Shown: positions 53,385 to 64,000 of the stretch, piece by piece | How the letters are laid out: the number at the start of each line of letters is the position of its first letter | How positions within the stretch are numbered: position 1 is the stretch's first letter | Assembly (NCBI GenBank): GCA_028289645.1 | Contig: JANQOK010000016.1 | Coordinates: 124,001-188,000, forward strand | Direction of reading: 5' to 3' | Source: Anderseniella sp. | GTDB taxonomy: Bacteria; Pseudomonadota; Alphaproteobacteria; Rhizobiales; Aestuariivirgaceae | DNA length: 64,000 nucleotides | Notes under the pieces: model-generated | What the model saw: only the letters and a program-made list of their open reading frames with translations | Databases searched by the model: none | What the model was told of the DNA's origin: nothing | Program-made: the position numbers and the translations under genes

Positions 53385-53471
53385 CGTCATTCCAGCGAAA
53401 GCTGGAATCCATTTCTCCGCATGCCACCGACAGTCCACCCGAATTTGACCCCAGCCTTCGCTGGGGTGACG
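53385..53471. repeat. 87-bp intergenic palindromic repeat, copy 2
   Basis: The second copy of the palindrome seen at 5995-6081. It opens CGTCATTCCAGCGAAAGCTG and closes CCAGCCTTCGCTGGGGTGAC followed by G. The length is the same (87 bp), the arms are near identical to the first copy, and the loop differs. It sits 34 bases after the ribB stop, between two convergent genes. Confidence 0.85.
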
Positions 53472-53537
53472 ATGCCAACAATCCCCCAGATTGCCAATTA
53501 GGCGTCTGACACTCCGGGGTCCGGACTTCAAATAGAT

Positions 53538-55052
53538 TTACCGCTTCAGCAGGCTGCCAAGAATACCACGCACGATGGAACCTGAGTTACGCACCAGCAT
53601 GTTGCCGACCTGACGGCCGACGGTGCTGGCGACGTTCTTGATGAACTTGTCGGTGGCCGAGTCGGTGCGCCTGGAGCGCCCGGACGAGCGCGACTTGGCT
53701 TTCTTCGTCTCGGCTTTCTCGGCCTTGGCTCTTTCCTCCGCCTCAGCGGCCGCCCGCTGCTGTTCGGCGACCTTCTCCGCCTTGACCCGCAGCTTTTCAT
53801 ACGCCGAGTCCCGGTCAACCGCCTCATCATACAGCCCGTAGACCGGGCTGTTCTTGACCGTCTGGGTGCGCTCTGCCGGCATGACCGGGCCCATCTGGCT
53901 CGACGGCGGCCGGATCAGGGTGCGCTCGACCATCGACGGCACACCCTTCAGATCCAGGGTGGAGACCAGCGCCTCACCCACGCCGAGCTGAGTGATGACT
54001 TCCTCGGTGTCGAACTTCGGGTTCTGCCGGAAAGTGGTGGCGGCCGCCTTGACCGCCTTCTGGTCGCGCGGGGTAAAGGCGCGCAGGGCGTGCTGCACCC
54101 GGTTGCCGAGCTGGGCCAGTACCGTATCCGGCACGTCGAGCGGGTTCTGGGTGACGAAATAGACGCCGACACCCTTCGAACGGATCAGCCGCACCACCTG
54201 TTCAACCTTGGTCAACAGGCTCTTGGGCGCTTCGTTGAACAACAGGTGGGCTTCATCGAAAAAGAACACCAATTTCGGCTTATCCGGATTGCCGACTTCG
54301 GGCATTTCCTCAAACAGCTCAGACATCAGCCACAACAGGAAAGTGGCATAGAGCTGCGGCGACTGCATCAGTTCATCAGCCGCCAGGATGTTGATGAAAC
54401 CGCGCCCGTCGCGGGTGGTGCGCATCAGGTCTTTGATGTCGAGCGCCGGTTCGCCGAAGAAATTCTCGCCGCCCTGCTCTTCGAGCACGATCAGCCGGCG
54501 CTGGATGGCGCCGATGGTGCGCGAATTGACATTGCCATAGTCCGTCGTCAGCTTGCTGCCGCGATTGGCCAGCTCTGATAACATGGCGCGCAGGTCTTTC
54601 AGGTCGAGCAGCAGCAGGCCTTCTTCATCGGCGATGCGAAATGCAATGTTGAGCGCCCCTTCCTGGGCGTCGGTGAGGCCCATCAACCGTGAAATCAGCA
54701 GCGGCCCCATTTCGGTGATGGTGGTGCGGATGGGATGGCCCTGCTTGCCGAACAGGTCCCAGAAAACCGTTGGAAAGGCTTCAAAGCCGTAATCATCGAA
54801 GTCGATCTTTTTGGCCCGCTTGAGCAGGAAATCCTTCGGCTCGCCCTCGCGCGAAATGCCGGACAGGTCGCCCTTGATGTCAGCGGCGAAAACCGGCACA
54901 CCGGCAGCGGAGAAACCCTCCGCCAGTATCTGCAGTGTCACCGTCTTGCCGGTCCCGGTCGCCCCGGTGATCAGTCCGTGCCGGTTGGCGAGCTTCAGGA
55001 ACAGCTCCTCGCGCTTTTCGCTTTTCCCCAAAAAGACCGTTCCATCGCTCAT
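53538..55052 (-). CDS. YjgR/HerA-like ATPase (DUF853 family)
   Basis: A 504-residue P-loop ATPase. [19 protein letters not shown] is the Walker A motif, [16 protein letters not shown] the Walker B, and [15 protein letters not shown] a sensor-like motif. This is the HerA/VirB4-like fold of DUF853 proteins such as E. coli YjgR. After about residue 420 the chain becomes a Glu/Lys/Ala-rich coiled coil and ends with a basic Ser/Arg stretch ([10 protein letters not shown]) and the [14 protein letters not shown] tail. Function unknown. Divergent from the next gene. Confidence 0.9.
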   Translation of the reverse strand: MSDGTVFLGKSEKREELFLKLANRHGLITGATGTGKTVTLQILAEGFSAAGVPVFAADIKGDLSGISREGEPKDFLLKRAKKIDFDDYGFEAFPTVFWDLFGKQGHPIRTTITEMGPLLISRLMGLTDAQEGALNIAFRIADEEGLLLLDLKDLRAMLSELANRGSKLTTDYGNVNSRTIGAIQRRLIVLEEQGGENFFGEPALDIKDLMRTTRDGRGFINILAADELMQSPQLYATFLLWLMSELFEEMPEVGNPDKPKLVFFFDEAHLLFNEAPKSLLTKVEQVVRLIRSKGVGVYFVTQNPLDVPDTVLAQLGNRVQHALRAFTPRDQKAVKAAATTFRQNPKFDTEEVITQLGVGEALVSTLDLKGVPSMVERTLIRPPSSQMGPVMPAERTQTVKNSPVYGLYDEAVDRDSAYEKLRVKAEKVAEQQRAAAEAEERAKAEKAETKKAKSRSSGRSRRTDSATDKFIKNVASTVGRQVGNMLVRNSGSIVRGILGSLLKR

Positions 55053-55153
55053 TTTAACTACCTGCCTGCCAAAACTGTTGGTGTGATGTGAAATTGCTAT
55101 ACAACATCGACAAGGGCAATGCCTAACCTACAAATACCAAAAGGAATACACGG

Positions 55154-55543
55154 ATGCAGGTTCTGATTGACCGGATCGTTGAAAAGACCGGTCTTGCGCC
55201 GGAGGTGGCGGAAAAAGCCACCGGGATCATGCTGTCACTGGTCAAGACACAGGGCGACGAGGCCAAGGTGACGCAACTGTTCGATGCCATTCCAGGTGCC
55301 GGAGAACTGGCTGACCGCCATGGCGGTGACGGCGCACGCGGCGGCGGGCTGCTCGGCATGCTGGGCGGCGGATTGATGGGCGGGCCGCTGGCCGCCGTCA
55401 GCAAGTTGCAGTCTGCCGGTCTCAACATGGATCAGATCAAGGTGCTGGGCAAGGAAACCCTCGGCTTTGCCAAGGAACAGGCCGGCGAGGAACTGGTCAA
55501 GGACGTCGCCAATTCAATCCCGGGGATTTCGGGATACCTGTGA
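55154..55543 (+). CDS. DUF2780/DUF2267-like small protein
   Basis: A 129-residue protein without signal peptide. LIDRIVEKTGLAPEVAEKAT and KLQSAGLNMDQIKVLGKETL flank a glycine-rich middle (GGGLLGMLGGGLMGG). This arrangement matches small DUF2267/DUF2780-type proteins of proteobacteria, of unknown role. It lies 78 bases before mutA on the same strand. Confidence 0.65.
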   Translation: MQVLIDRIVEKTGLAPEVAEKATGIMLSLVKTQGDEAKVTQLFDAIPGAGELADRHGGDGARGGGLLGMLGGGLMGGPLAAVSKLQSAGLNMDQIKVLGKETLGFAKEQAGEELVKDVANSIPGISGYL

Positions 55544-55621
55544 CGAAAGTCGATTTGCAGAACGACGGGCACTGCGCTACAAAATTGTGCAACGCAACAT
55601 GCGAACGGATGTGACTGCACG

Positions 55622-57480
55622 ATGAGCGAGCTGAAACTGGCAGATGAGTTCCCGGCCCTGGATCAGGACGACTGGCGCGCGCTGGTCGATCAGAGCCTGA
55701 AGGGCAGGCCATACGAGACCCTACGCACCCGCACGGCGGACAGCATCGTCATAGAACCGGTCTACAGCGCAGCGCAAAATCCGCCTCGGCTGCCGGCCGC
55801 CGCACCCCGTGCCAGCGCGGACGCATGGACACTGGTGCAGCGCGCCGACATGCCGGACATTGCCGAGGCCAACACCCAGATGCTCGATGACCTGATGAAC
55901 GGGGCCAGCGGCATCTCCGTGGTGCTGCCGGGTAGCGTATCGGCCGGCGATGCGGGCGTGGCCGTCAGCGATGCCCGCTCCATGCAGCGGCTGTTCGAAG
56001 GCGTTGAACTTGACCTGATTGATCTGCGGCTCGACGGCGGCCGCCATGGCCGTGACCTGGCCCTGCTGGTGCTGGGCGAGTACAAGCGCAGGCGGCTCGA
56101 CCTGTCGCGCTGCCGACTGAGCCTGGGGCTTGATCCTCTCGGTACTTTTGCCCATGGCGGCAAGGTCACCGAACGCGGCGAGCTGTCACGGCGGTTTGGC
56201 GATATGTTTGCGCAAGCCAGTAGTGCCGACCACCAGGGTCCGGTGGCGCAAGCCGATGCCCGCGTCTATCATGGTGCGGGATGTTCCGAAGCACAGGAGC
56301 TGGGGTTCGCGCTGGCGACGGCGGTTGAATACCTGCGCATGCTGGAGGCAGGCGGCGTTGCGCCTGCAGACGCGGCGCCGCGCATTTCCATGATGCTGAC
56401 GGCGGATGCCGACCAGTTCGTCACCATCGCCAAGCTGCGCGCCGCCCGGCTGTTGTGGACCAGGCTGCTGGAGGTTTCAGGACTGGCGCCGACGCCGGTG
56501 ATGCTGCATGTGGAAACCGCTGCACGCATGATGTCCAGGCGCGACCCGCATGTAAACCTGCTGCGCGCCACCACGGCGAGCTTTGCCGCCGGCATCGGCG
56601 GGGCAGACAGTGTAACCGTGCTGCCGTTCACTCATGCATTGGGGCTGCCTGACGGATTTGCAAGGCGCATGGCCCGCAATGTCCAGTCGCTGCTGCTGGA
56701 AGAGTCCCGCGTTGGCCGGGTGCGCGATGCCACCGCCGGTTCCGGCCATGTTGAAGACCTAACCCATGAACTGGCCCGATCGGCCTGGTCGGTTTTCCAG
56801 GCGGTTGAATCGGACGGCGGCATGATGGCCGCGCTGACGGACGGCGAAGTACAGGCCATGATCAAGCCGATACGCGATGCACGTGACAAAGACATCGCCC
56901 GGCGCAAGATACCGCTGACCGGCGTGTCGGAATTCCCGAACCTCAATGAAGCGTCAAACAAGACGCTGGAGATGAGCGTTCCGGCAGATTGGACGATCGG
57001 CGATGCGTCGCAAGCGGTTGCCATGGATACCTGCGAAGCCTTGCAGCAACACCGCCTGGGCGAAGGGTTTGAGGCACTCCGCGACGCCAGTGACGCCCGG
57101 CTGGCAGGCTCGGGCACGCGACCAACGGTTTTCCTGGCCGTGCTGGGCAAACCGGCGGACTTCACGGTTCGCGCCACCTGGATGAGCAACCTGTTGGCAT
57201 CAGGCGGCATTGACGTCATAAGCGGCCCGCCGGAAGAGCTGGCCGCCAGCAAGCTCCGCGTTGCCTGCATCTGCTCATCAGACCCGGTTTACGAGGATGC
57301 CGCGGAAGATGCGGCCCGGTCACTGGTACAACTAGGTGCTGAACACATCCTGCTGGCGGGAAAGCCGGGCGATATGGAGGATCAACTGAAAGCCGCCGGT
57401 GTCCGGCAATTTGTCCATGCCGGGCAAAACGTCTTGACGCTTCTGGACGAGCTTTCCATGCTGGCGGCGGGAGACCCATC

Positions 57481-57484
<4 letters not shown>
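55622..57484 (+). CDS. mutA: Methylmalonyl-CoA mutase, small subunit
   Basis: A 620-residue subunit homologous to MutA, which pairs with the catalytic MutB subunit. The TIM-barrel half has [16 protein letters not shown] and [20 protein letters not shown]. The C-terminal cobalamin-like domain lacks the DxHxxG motif, as expected for the non-catalytic subunit. The ATG overlaps no gene, and its stop overlaps the mutB start by four bases. The two subunits act in propionate and branched-chain amino acid breakdown. Confidence 0.94.
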
Positions 57485-59637
<2,153 letters not shown>

Positions 59638-59655
59638 AGCGGCATTGACGGCGCG

Positions 59656-60090
59656 CTACTCGTCGAAAACCTCGTAGTTGGCTTTCATGTAGCTGAAGTC
59701 GGCAAGCACAATTTCCTCCAGCACAGCCGTATCTATGTCGGCGAGCTTGTTGATGTAGAGGCAACTCTTGCCGGTCTTGTGCTTGCCGAGGCGGGCGAGC
59801 TTGTCGGACATGTCGCGATAGCCGTGCATGATATAGATGCTGAGCGCACTTTTACGCGGACTGAAGCCAGTGACCAGAAAGTCGCCCTCGCGGCCCGACT
59901 CATATTTGTAATGATACCGCCCATACCCGATTATCGACGGCCCCCACATTTTCGGTTTCAGGCCGGTGACCCGGTTGAACAGCTCAAGCAGGGCAAATCC
60001 GTCGGTCCGGCGGGTGTCGTGCGCTATCGAATTCAGGAACTCGTCGACAGAGACAGCGGTCGGTTTGGTCTTGTTGTCTGCATTTGCCAT
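59656..60090 (-). CDS. DUF1801-domain protein
   Basis: A 144-residue cytoplasmic protein. VDEFLNSIAHDTRRTDGFAL, PKMWGPSIIGYGRYHYKYESG and HKTGKSCLYINKLADID are typical of DUF1801 (YdhG/YjbR-like) proteins, whose function is unknown. The ATG used has GGAGG five bases upstream; the longer frame does not add an obvious start. It converges with mutB with an 18-base gap and precedes nothing on its own strand. Confidence 0.85.
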   Translation of the reverse strand: MANADNKTKPTAVSVDEFLNSIAHDTRRTDGFALLELFNRVTGLKPKMWGPSIIGYGRYHYKYESGREGDFLVTGFSPRKSALSIYIMHGYRDMSDKLARLGKHKTGKSCLYINKLADIDTAVLEEIVLADFSYMKANYEVFDE

Positions 60091-60109
60091 TGCAACCTCC
60101 AAATCCGGG

Positions 60110-60574
60110 TCATGGAAAACGGGGCAACCGGCGCTCGACCGGCGACGACTGGATAATGGACGTATTTGTCATGGCATGGGAAATCAATTCGTCTATGACT
60201 GTTTCCAGAGCGGCCACCGAGCGGACGTGGGCGCGGGCGATGAAGCAGTCCTCGCCGGTAATGCGGTCACATTCCACGATTTCAGGCAGGTCGCGCAGGA
60301 TCTGCGCCACTCTCTTGAGTTCGCCCGGGATCGGCCTGATGCGCAGCCACGCAGCAATGGGAAGGCCCAGTGCCGCCGGATTGATGGTGGCCGAATAGCC
60401 TGCAATGACGCCGGCTTCCTCCAGCCTCTTGATGCGCTCGGCAACACTGGGGGCGGACAGTCCCACCAGACGCGCCAGTTCTGCATTGCTGGTGCGGGCA
60501 TTTTCAATCAGCGCGTCAAGCAGGCTGCGGTCAATCGCATCAATGCTGCCGTTTTCATATCGAAGTCTTTTCAT
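60110..60574 (-). CDS. Lrp/AsnC-family transcriptional regulator
   Basis: A 154-residue regulator. IDAIDRSLLDALIENARTSN with AELARLVGLSAPSVAERIKR is the winged HTH. The C-terminal RAM domain shows IVECDRITGEDCFIARAHVR. Leucine-responsive-type regulators sense amino acids and often control a divergent exporter, which here would be the two DMT permeases. The start overlaps no other gene. Confidence 0.93.
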   Translation of the reverse strand: MKRLRYENGSIDAIDRSLLDALIENARTSNAELARLVGLSAPSVAERIKRLEEAGVIAGYSATINPAALGLPIAAWLRIRPIPGELKRVAQILRDLPEIVECDRITGEDCFIARAHVRSVAALETVIDELISHAMTNTSIIQSSPVERRLPRFP

Positions 60575-60592
60575 AACTCATACCTTCATTAT

Positions 60593-60615
60593 GGCATTTT
60601 TTATATGATAATGCC
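60593..60615. promoter_or_regulatory. Candidate Lrp operator in the divergent region
   Basis: GGCATT (60593-60598) and AATGCC (60610-60615) form a 6+11+6 palindrome with a T/A-rich spacer in the 105-base gap between the Lrp gene and the first DMT permease. Lrp family proteins bind imperfect inverted repeats of about this length. Confidence 0.4.
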
Positions 60616-60679
60616 TTCTTTTCTCTATGTAAATTAGCCATTCATCCTTCTACTTTGCAGGCAAGAAGTACGAGGGCAC

Positions 60680-61555
60680 ATGAAGAGCCAGCAAACTGCA
60701 TTCAACAAGGCCGCAGAAAACGTGCCGCCACAGGCATGGTTTGGGGTCAGCGCCATATTCCATTATCTCGGGCCATCGTTCGCGGTGCTATTGTTCCCGG
60801 CGGTTGGCGTGCTCGGCGTGGCGTGGTTCAGGATCGCCTCCGCCGCTCTGATATTTGCGCCGTTCACCCGGCCCTGGACGGTGCTTATCCAGGCTAACCG
60901 TCATGTGCGGTTGTTACTCGTCGGCCTTGGCATCTGCCTTGCGGTGATGAACACTGCATTTTATCTGGCGCTTGACCGGCTGCCGATGAGCCTGGTGGCG
61001 GCAATGGAGTTTGTCGGCACTATCGGCGTTGCCCTTTACGGCCTGCGCACCAGGCGCAATGCCGCCGCCCTCATGTTGGCGGTTCTCGGTGTCATCATCC
61101 TTATCGACGTGAAGTGGTCAACCGACCCTCTTGGCCTGTTCTGGTCCGCCCTGAACGGCGCCATGTTCGTGGCCTATATCGTCCTGGGACACAAAGCAGC
61201 CGAGGGTGGGGCGAGCGAAGGTATCGACCGGCTCGGCGCAGCCATGTTCATTGCCCTCATCCTGCTGATGCCGATCGGTTTCATCGAAGCCTGGCGGGCG
61301 TTCGGAACGCCTGCCCTGGTGCTGGCCGGCATCGGCGTGGGAATCTGTTCGTCGGTCATTCCCTATGTCTGCGACCAACTCGCCATGTCCCGACTGCCAC
61401 GGTCTTCATTTGCCCTGTTGTTGGCTTTGCTGCCTGCAACCGCCACAATCATCGCAGCAATTGTGCTGGCGCAAATCCCCACCCTGCAGGATATACTGGG
61501 TGTTGTATTGGTGATGGCCGGTGTGGCTGTCCACAAACCGGCAGAGGCTGCATGA
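60680..61555 (+). CDS. EamA/RhtA-like transporter
   Basis: A 291-residue permease with about ten helices. LDRLPMSLVAAMEFVGTIGV and SSVIPYVCDQLAMSRLP are typical of the RhtA/EamA group, which exports threonine, homoserine and related amino acids. The ATG overlaps nothing and follows the divergent Lrp gene. Its stop overlaps the next permease by four bases, so the two are translated together. Confidence 0.9.
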   Translation: MKSQQTAFNKAAENVPPQAWFGVSAIFHYLGPSFAVLLFPAVGVLGVAWFRIASAALIFAPFTRPWTVLIQANRHVRLLLVGLGICLAVMNTAFYLALDRLPMSLVAAMEFVGTIGVALYGLRTRRNAAALMLAVLGVIILIDVKWSTDPLGLFWSALNGAMFVAYIVLGHKAAEGGASEGIDRLGAAMFIALILLMPIGFIEAWRAFGTPALVLAGIGVGICSSVIPYVCDQLAMSRLPRSSFALLLALLPATATIIAAIVLAQIPTLQDILGVVLVMAGVAVHKPAEAA

Positions 61556-62445
61556 GCGACAGAAACTCCCGCTGGACTGATGGGGTGTTGCTTGGTTGCC
61601 TTGGCATGCTGGGCTTCAGTGGCACACTGGTTGCCACGCGAGTGGCCGTTGTCGACTTCTCGCCGCTGACAATTACCTGCGCGCGTACTGTCATTGCCGG
61701 CTTTCTGGGCTTCGCGTTTTTGGCGTTTTCCGGGACGCTCCGACTGCCTGACAAGCGCCTGCTGCCCAGCATCATCGTTATGGGACTGGGACTTGCGGTC
61801 GGATTTCCGCTGTTCCTGGCCCTGGCGCTGGAGCAGGTCCCGGCGGTTCACGGCGCTGTGGTGACCGGTCTGTCACCGGCAGCCACTGCGATAATCTTTG
61901 TTGCCCGAGGCGGCGAACGCCCAGCGGCGATATTCTGGCTGGCCTGTATCATCGGATTCGCCGGCGTATTTTACTTCGCCTATGATGCCGGTGGCGGGCA
62001 TCTCAGCCCGGCGGACGGCTGGTTGCTTCTGGCGCTGCTGAGCGTCGCCGTGGCATATGTCGAAGGCGGGCGGGTCTCCGGTGAACTGGGCGGCACGGCA
62101 ACATTGAGCTGGGCCATGGTGCTGCTGACACCCGCCGCTCTCGTGGTCCTGGTCTGGGCAACCGCAGGAATGAACCTCGAGACCGTATCGGTGAACAGTT
62201 GGACAGCACTGCTCTATCTCGGTGTCATCAGCATGTACTTCGCCTCAGTGTTCTGGTATCGCGGCCTGGCCGCCGGTGGTGTGGCACGCATCGGCCAGAT
62301 CAACCTGCTTCTGCCGCTTGTCGCCCTGGGTTGGTCCGCCCTGCTTCTCGGTGAAGAAATCACACCAACCGCGATTGCATGCTCGTTGATCGTCTTCGCC
62401 GCAATGATCGTATGCCTGAAAAGCCGCGCCGTCGGCTCCCGGTGA
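61552..62445 (+). CDS. EamA/DMT-family transporter, second in tandem
   Basis: A 297-residue permease with ten helices in two EamA repeats (GMLGFSGTLVATRVAVVDFS; RIGQINLLLPLVALGWSALL). The start overlaps the preceding permease stop (ATGA); the longer frame only reflects an open antisense-like stretch. Two adjacent EamA proteins of different branches behind one Lrp gene could export two related amino acids, but neither substrate is known. Confidence 0.9.
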   Translation: MSDRNSRWTDGVLLGCLGMLGFSGTLVATRVAVVDFSPLTITCARTVIAGFLGFAFLAFSGTLRLPDKRLLPSIIVMGLGLAVGFPLFLALALEQVPAVHGAVVTGLSPAATAIIFVARGGERPAAIFWLACIIGFAGVFYFAYDAGGGHLSPADGWLLLALLSVAVAYVEGGRVSGELGGTATLSWAMVLLTPAALVVLVWATAGMNLETVSVNSWTALLYLGVISMYFASVFWYRGLAAGGVARIGQINLLLPLVALGWSALLLGEEITPTAIACSLIVFAAMIVCLKSRAVGSR

Positions 62446-62637
62446 AGCCCACGACCGGAAGCCCTGCGACACGACGGATGAAGAGACTGCAACATTCGAT
62501 GGCCGACCGGGCTGGAAACCAGGCGGCCGTCAATCGAAATATGTCCTGCAGGAAGCAGAATTCGGGCCCTGGTGTGGCCAAGCGCCTGAATGGCGCAAAC
62601 AGGCGTCTGCCGGTCACGACAGAGTGATTACAGCGCT

Positions 62638-63006
62638 ATGGAATTGTTAAGCGCTCACGGCTATTTGGAAGGCATGGTACGGATAGTAATGATACTGGCA
62701 CTGGTGTTGACCATGTCGCTCAAGCACTTTGAGCGGGCACCAGGTTATGTCATGGCAACCCCGGCCAGTGTCTCGGAACTCGCCCTTGCATCCGGACTTT
62801 CGGCAACAGTCGTCAAAGCCGCTGACTGTGATGACAAGTACGATATCGCCGGTCATCCGCTGCAGTCCCACAAGTCCGACTGCAAGGCAGTCATCGGCAA
62901 AGTGGCCGACACTCCGTCTGCTGCCTTTGAGGACCATATCGCGATGCATGGCACCTCTGTGGCGTCGACCATCCGGCCTGTCGACCTGCCCCCTCCCCGA
63001 GCCTGA
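62638..63006 (+). CDS. Small secreted or membrane-anchored protein of unknown function
   Basis: A 122-residue protein with a hydrophobic N-terminal segment (VRIVMILALVLTMSL) that should act as a signal or anchor. A later DCDDKYDIAGHPLQSHKSDC segment has two Cys that may bridge. The downstream end is Asp/Pro rich. I do not recognise the family. An opposite-strand frame overlaps it, but the hydrophobic start and Cys pair favour this strand. It precedes the L,D-transpeptidase gene by about 175 bases. Confidence 0.45.
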   Translation: MELLSAHGYLEGMVRIVMILALVLTMSLKHFERAPGYVMATPASVSELALASGLSATVVKAADCDDKYDIAGHPLQSHKSDCKAVIGKVADTPSAAFEDHIAMHGTSVASTIRPVDLPPPRA

Positions 63007-63181
63007 CGTTTTGCGCATGTGAACCGTGCTTCTCCGCTGCCGGACATGTCTGGCTGCCGGAAGCGACAGCAGAGCAATCTGCTCACGTGATCAATGACAT
63101 CATCATCGAAGACGAAGCCCGTTTTCCGCTCAGGAACACGAGCGCCGGGTGCCGTCTCGCAAAACTCAGGATGGTTCAGTA

Positions 63182-63871
63182 ATGACGAAATCCCTATCAC
63201 GGCGACAGTTCGCCAAAATCAGCACTGGGTTCGCTGCACTGGCGCTGGCCGGTTGCAACACGATCCCGAAAGACACCTATGGGCCAAGGGCGCAGGCACC
63301 GCGGCCCGACTTCGAACCGGACCGCAGCTTTGCTGCCAAATATTCAGCTCGGCCTGATGAACGGTTTCCGCTGCCTGCCATTGACCCTGCCATACTGGCG
63401 CCGAAACACCGGCGCAGGCGGGTGAGCTACGACACGGCTGAAAGGCCCGGCACACTGGTTGTTGATACCAGCAGGTTCTACCTGTACCTGGTCGAACCGG
63501 CAGGGTCCGCGATGCGCTATGGGGTCGGCCTGGGGCGCGCCGGCTTTGAGTGGTCCGGGCGGGCCCGGGTGGCCTGGAAGCGGCCATGGCCGACATGGAC
63601 GCCGCCGGACACCATGATTGCCAGAGAGCCGGAACTGGAGAAATGGAGTGTGCGTAACGGCGGCATGCCGCCCGGACTTGACAACCCGCTTGGTGCACGG
63701 GCGCTGTACATCTTCGAAGGCAAGGTGGACACGCTTTACCGGCTGCACGGCACCAACGAGCCGGAATCTATCGGCAAGGCGGTCTCGAGCGGCTGCGTGC
63801 GGCTGATCAACCAGGATGCGATCGACCTCTATGACCGGGTGAAGCCCGGGTCGCCAATTCTGGTGGTCTGA
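63182..63871 (+). CDS. L,D-transpeptidase family lipoprotein (YkuD domain)
   Basis: A 229-residue protein. The N-terminus has a twin-arginine-like SRRQF motif and a lipobox, LAGC with Cys25, so it may be exported folded and lipidated. The YkuD domain contains HGTNEPESIGK and catalytic Cys205 in SSGCVRLINQD, which makes 3-3 cross-links or attaches proteins in peptidoglycan. The ATG has AGGATGG at a good spacing. An in-frame ATG 11 codons upstream is less likely. Confidence 0.93.
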   Translation: MTKSLSRRQFAKISTGFAALALAGCNTIPKDTYGPRAQAPRPDFEPDRSFAAKYSARPDERFPLPAIDPAILAPKHRRRRVSYDTAERPGTLVVDTSRFYLYLVEPAGSAMRYGVGLGRAGFEWSGRARVAWKRPWPTWTPPDTMIAREPELEKWSVRNGGMPPGLDNPLGARALYIFEGKVDTLYRLHGTNEPESIGKAVSSGCVRLINQDAIDLYDRVKPGSPILVV

Positions 63872-63883
63872 CGGGAGGTTGAA

Positions 63884-64000
63884 ATGAGAAAACAGGCCAG
63901 ATCCAGAAAGCCGGGTGTAAAGAAGTCAAAACCAGCAAACCAGAAGGCGGCGGCTGAACCCGTTGACACCAGCCGCCGCGAGTTCATCGGCTCAATGCGC
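63884..64000 (+). CDS. Start of an exported-looking protein (partial)
   Basis: The first 39 codons of a gene cut by the window end. GGGAGG lies seven bases before the ATG. The N-terminus is Lys/Arg/Ala rich (RSRKPGVKKSKPANQKAAA) and ends SRREFIGSM, which looks like a twin-arginine signal. It probably shares a transcript with the L,D-transpeptidase gene 12 bases upstream. The product cannot be identified. Confidence 0.6.
   Translation, partial: MRKQARSRKPGVKKSKPANQKAAAEPVDTSRREFIGSMR

Noticed and set aside
62379-62627. An 82-codon plus-strand frame between the second permease and the small secreted protein
   Set aside because: It overlaps the end of the permease, has no ribosome site or domain and a basic, low-complexity composition.

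Overview
The window reads as a chromosomal segment of an alphaproteobacterium of the Hyphomicrobiales (Rhizobiales) type. The reasons are the MucR/Ros regulator, FeuP/FeuQ-type two-component genes, a PleC/PdhS-type histidine kinase, the DUF1491, DUF5330 and DUF2336 families, and a ccmIEFH-degP-regulator-kinase-glnE gene order that I recall from rhizobia. By eye the DNA is fairly G+C rich throughout. Genes are dense and there are no rRNA, tRNA, prophage, transposase or CRISPR signals. Genus cannot be decided from the sequence alone.

Layout. 1-5.9 kb: the tail of a D-amino-acid-dehydrogenase-like flavoenzyme, pepN, and a membrane PAS histidine kinase. 6.2-8.4 kb (minus): a tight four-gene operon of EF-hand protein, ECF sigma factor, anti-sigma candidate and periplasmic Spy/CnrX-like sensor. 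8.5-15.3 kb (minus): glnE, a sensor kinase and its OmpR-type regulator, and the periplasmic protease degP. 15.4-16.6 kb: an alpha/beta-hydrolase-OsmC fusion. A 269-bp MITE-like element with terminal inverted repeats follows, and its end supplies the stop codon of ccmH. 16.9-21 kb (minus): cytochrome c maturation genes ccmI-E-F-H. 21.2-26.5 kb: heterotetrameric sarcosine oxidase soxBDAG, then ddl, a MetF-like protein and a divergent GlxA/AraC regulator. Paired GTCGCA boxes lie upstream of both soxB and the metF-like gene, which suggests one C1/methylamine-type regulon.

29.9-33.1 kb (minus): nitroreductase, a PepSY-like secreted protein, feuP and feuQ. An 8-bp direct repeat with 11-bp phasing lies just upstream of the PepSY-like gene. 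33.2-36.1 kb: ketopantoate reductase, globin, a divergent LysR regulator and a YcgN protein. 36.2-45.6 kb: a class A penicillin-binding protein with an arginine-rich tail, a DUF1214/DUF1254 pair, DUF1491, a peptidoglycan-binding protein, DUF5330, sufE, a PAS protein, mucR and DUF2336.

45.8-53.4 kb: MaoC-like protein, msrB, oligopeptidase B, glutaryl-CoA dehydrogenase, superoxide dismutase, a DMT permease, and a RibB enzyme with an in-frame N-terminal helix-turn-helix and a degenerate RibA-like C-terminus. 53.5-64 kb: a YjgR/HerA-like ATPase, a DUF2780-like protein, both methylmalonyl-CoA mutase subunits, DUF1801, an Lrp regulator divergent from two DMT permeases, a small secreted protein, an L,D-transpeptidase and the start of another exported-looking protein.

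Most of the window is core alphaproteobacterial content. The items that deserve attention are the sigma/EF-hand operon, the hairpin-rich MITE, the shared GTCGCA boxes, the FeuP-associated secreted protein with its phased repeat, the CpxR-like box in front of degP, and the HTH-RibB fusion. I did not find a clear defence system or other wholly novel machinery.
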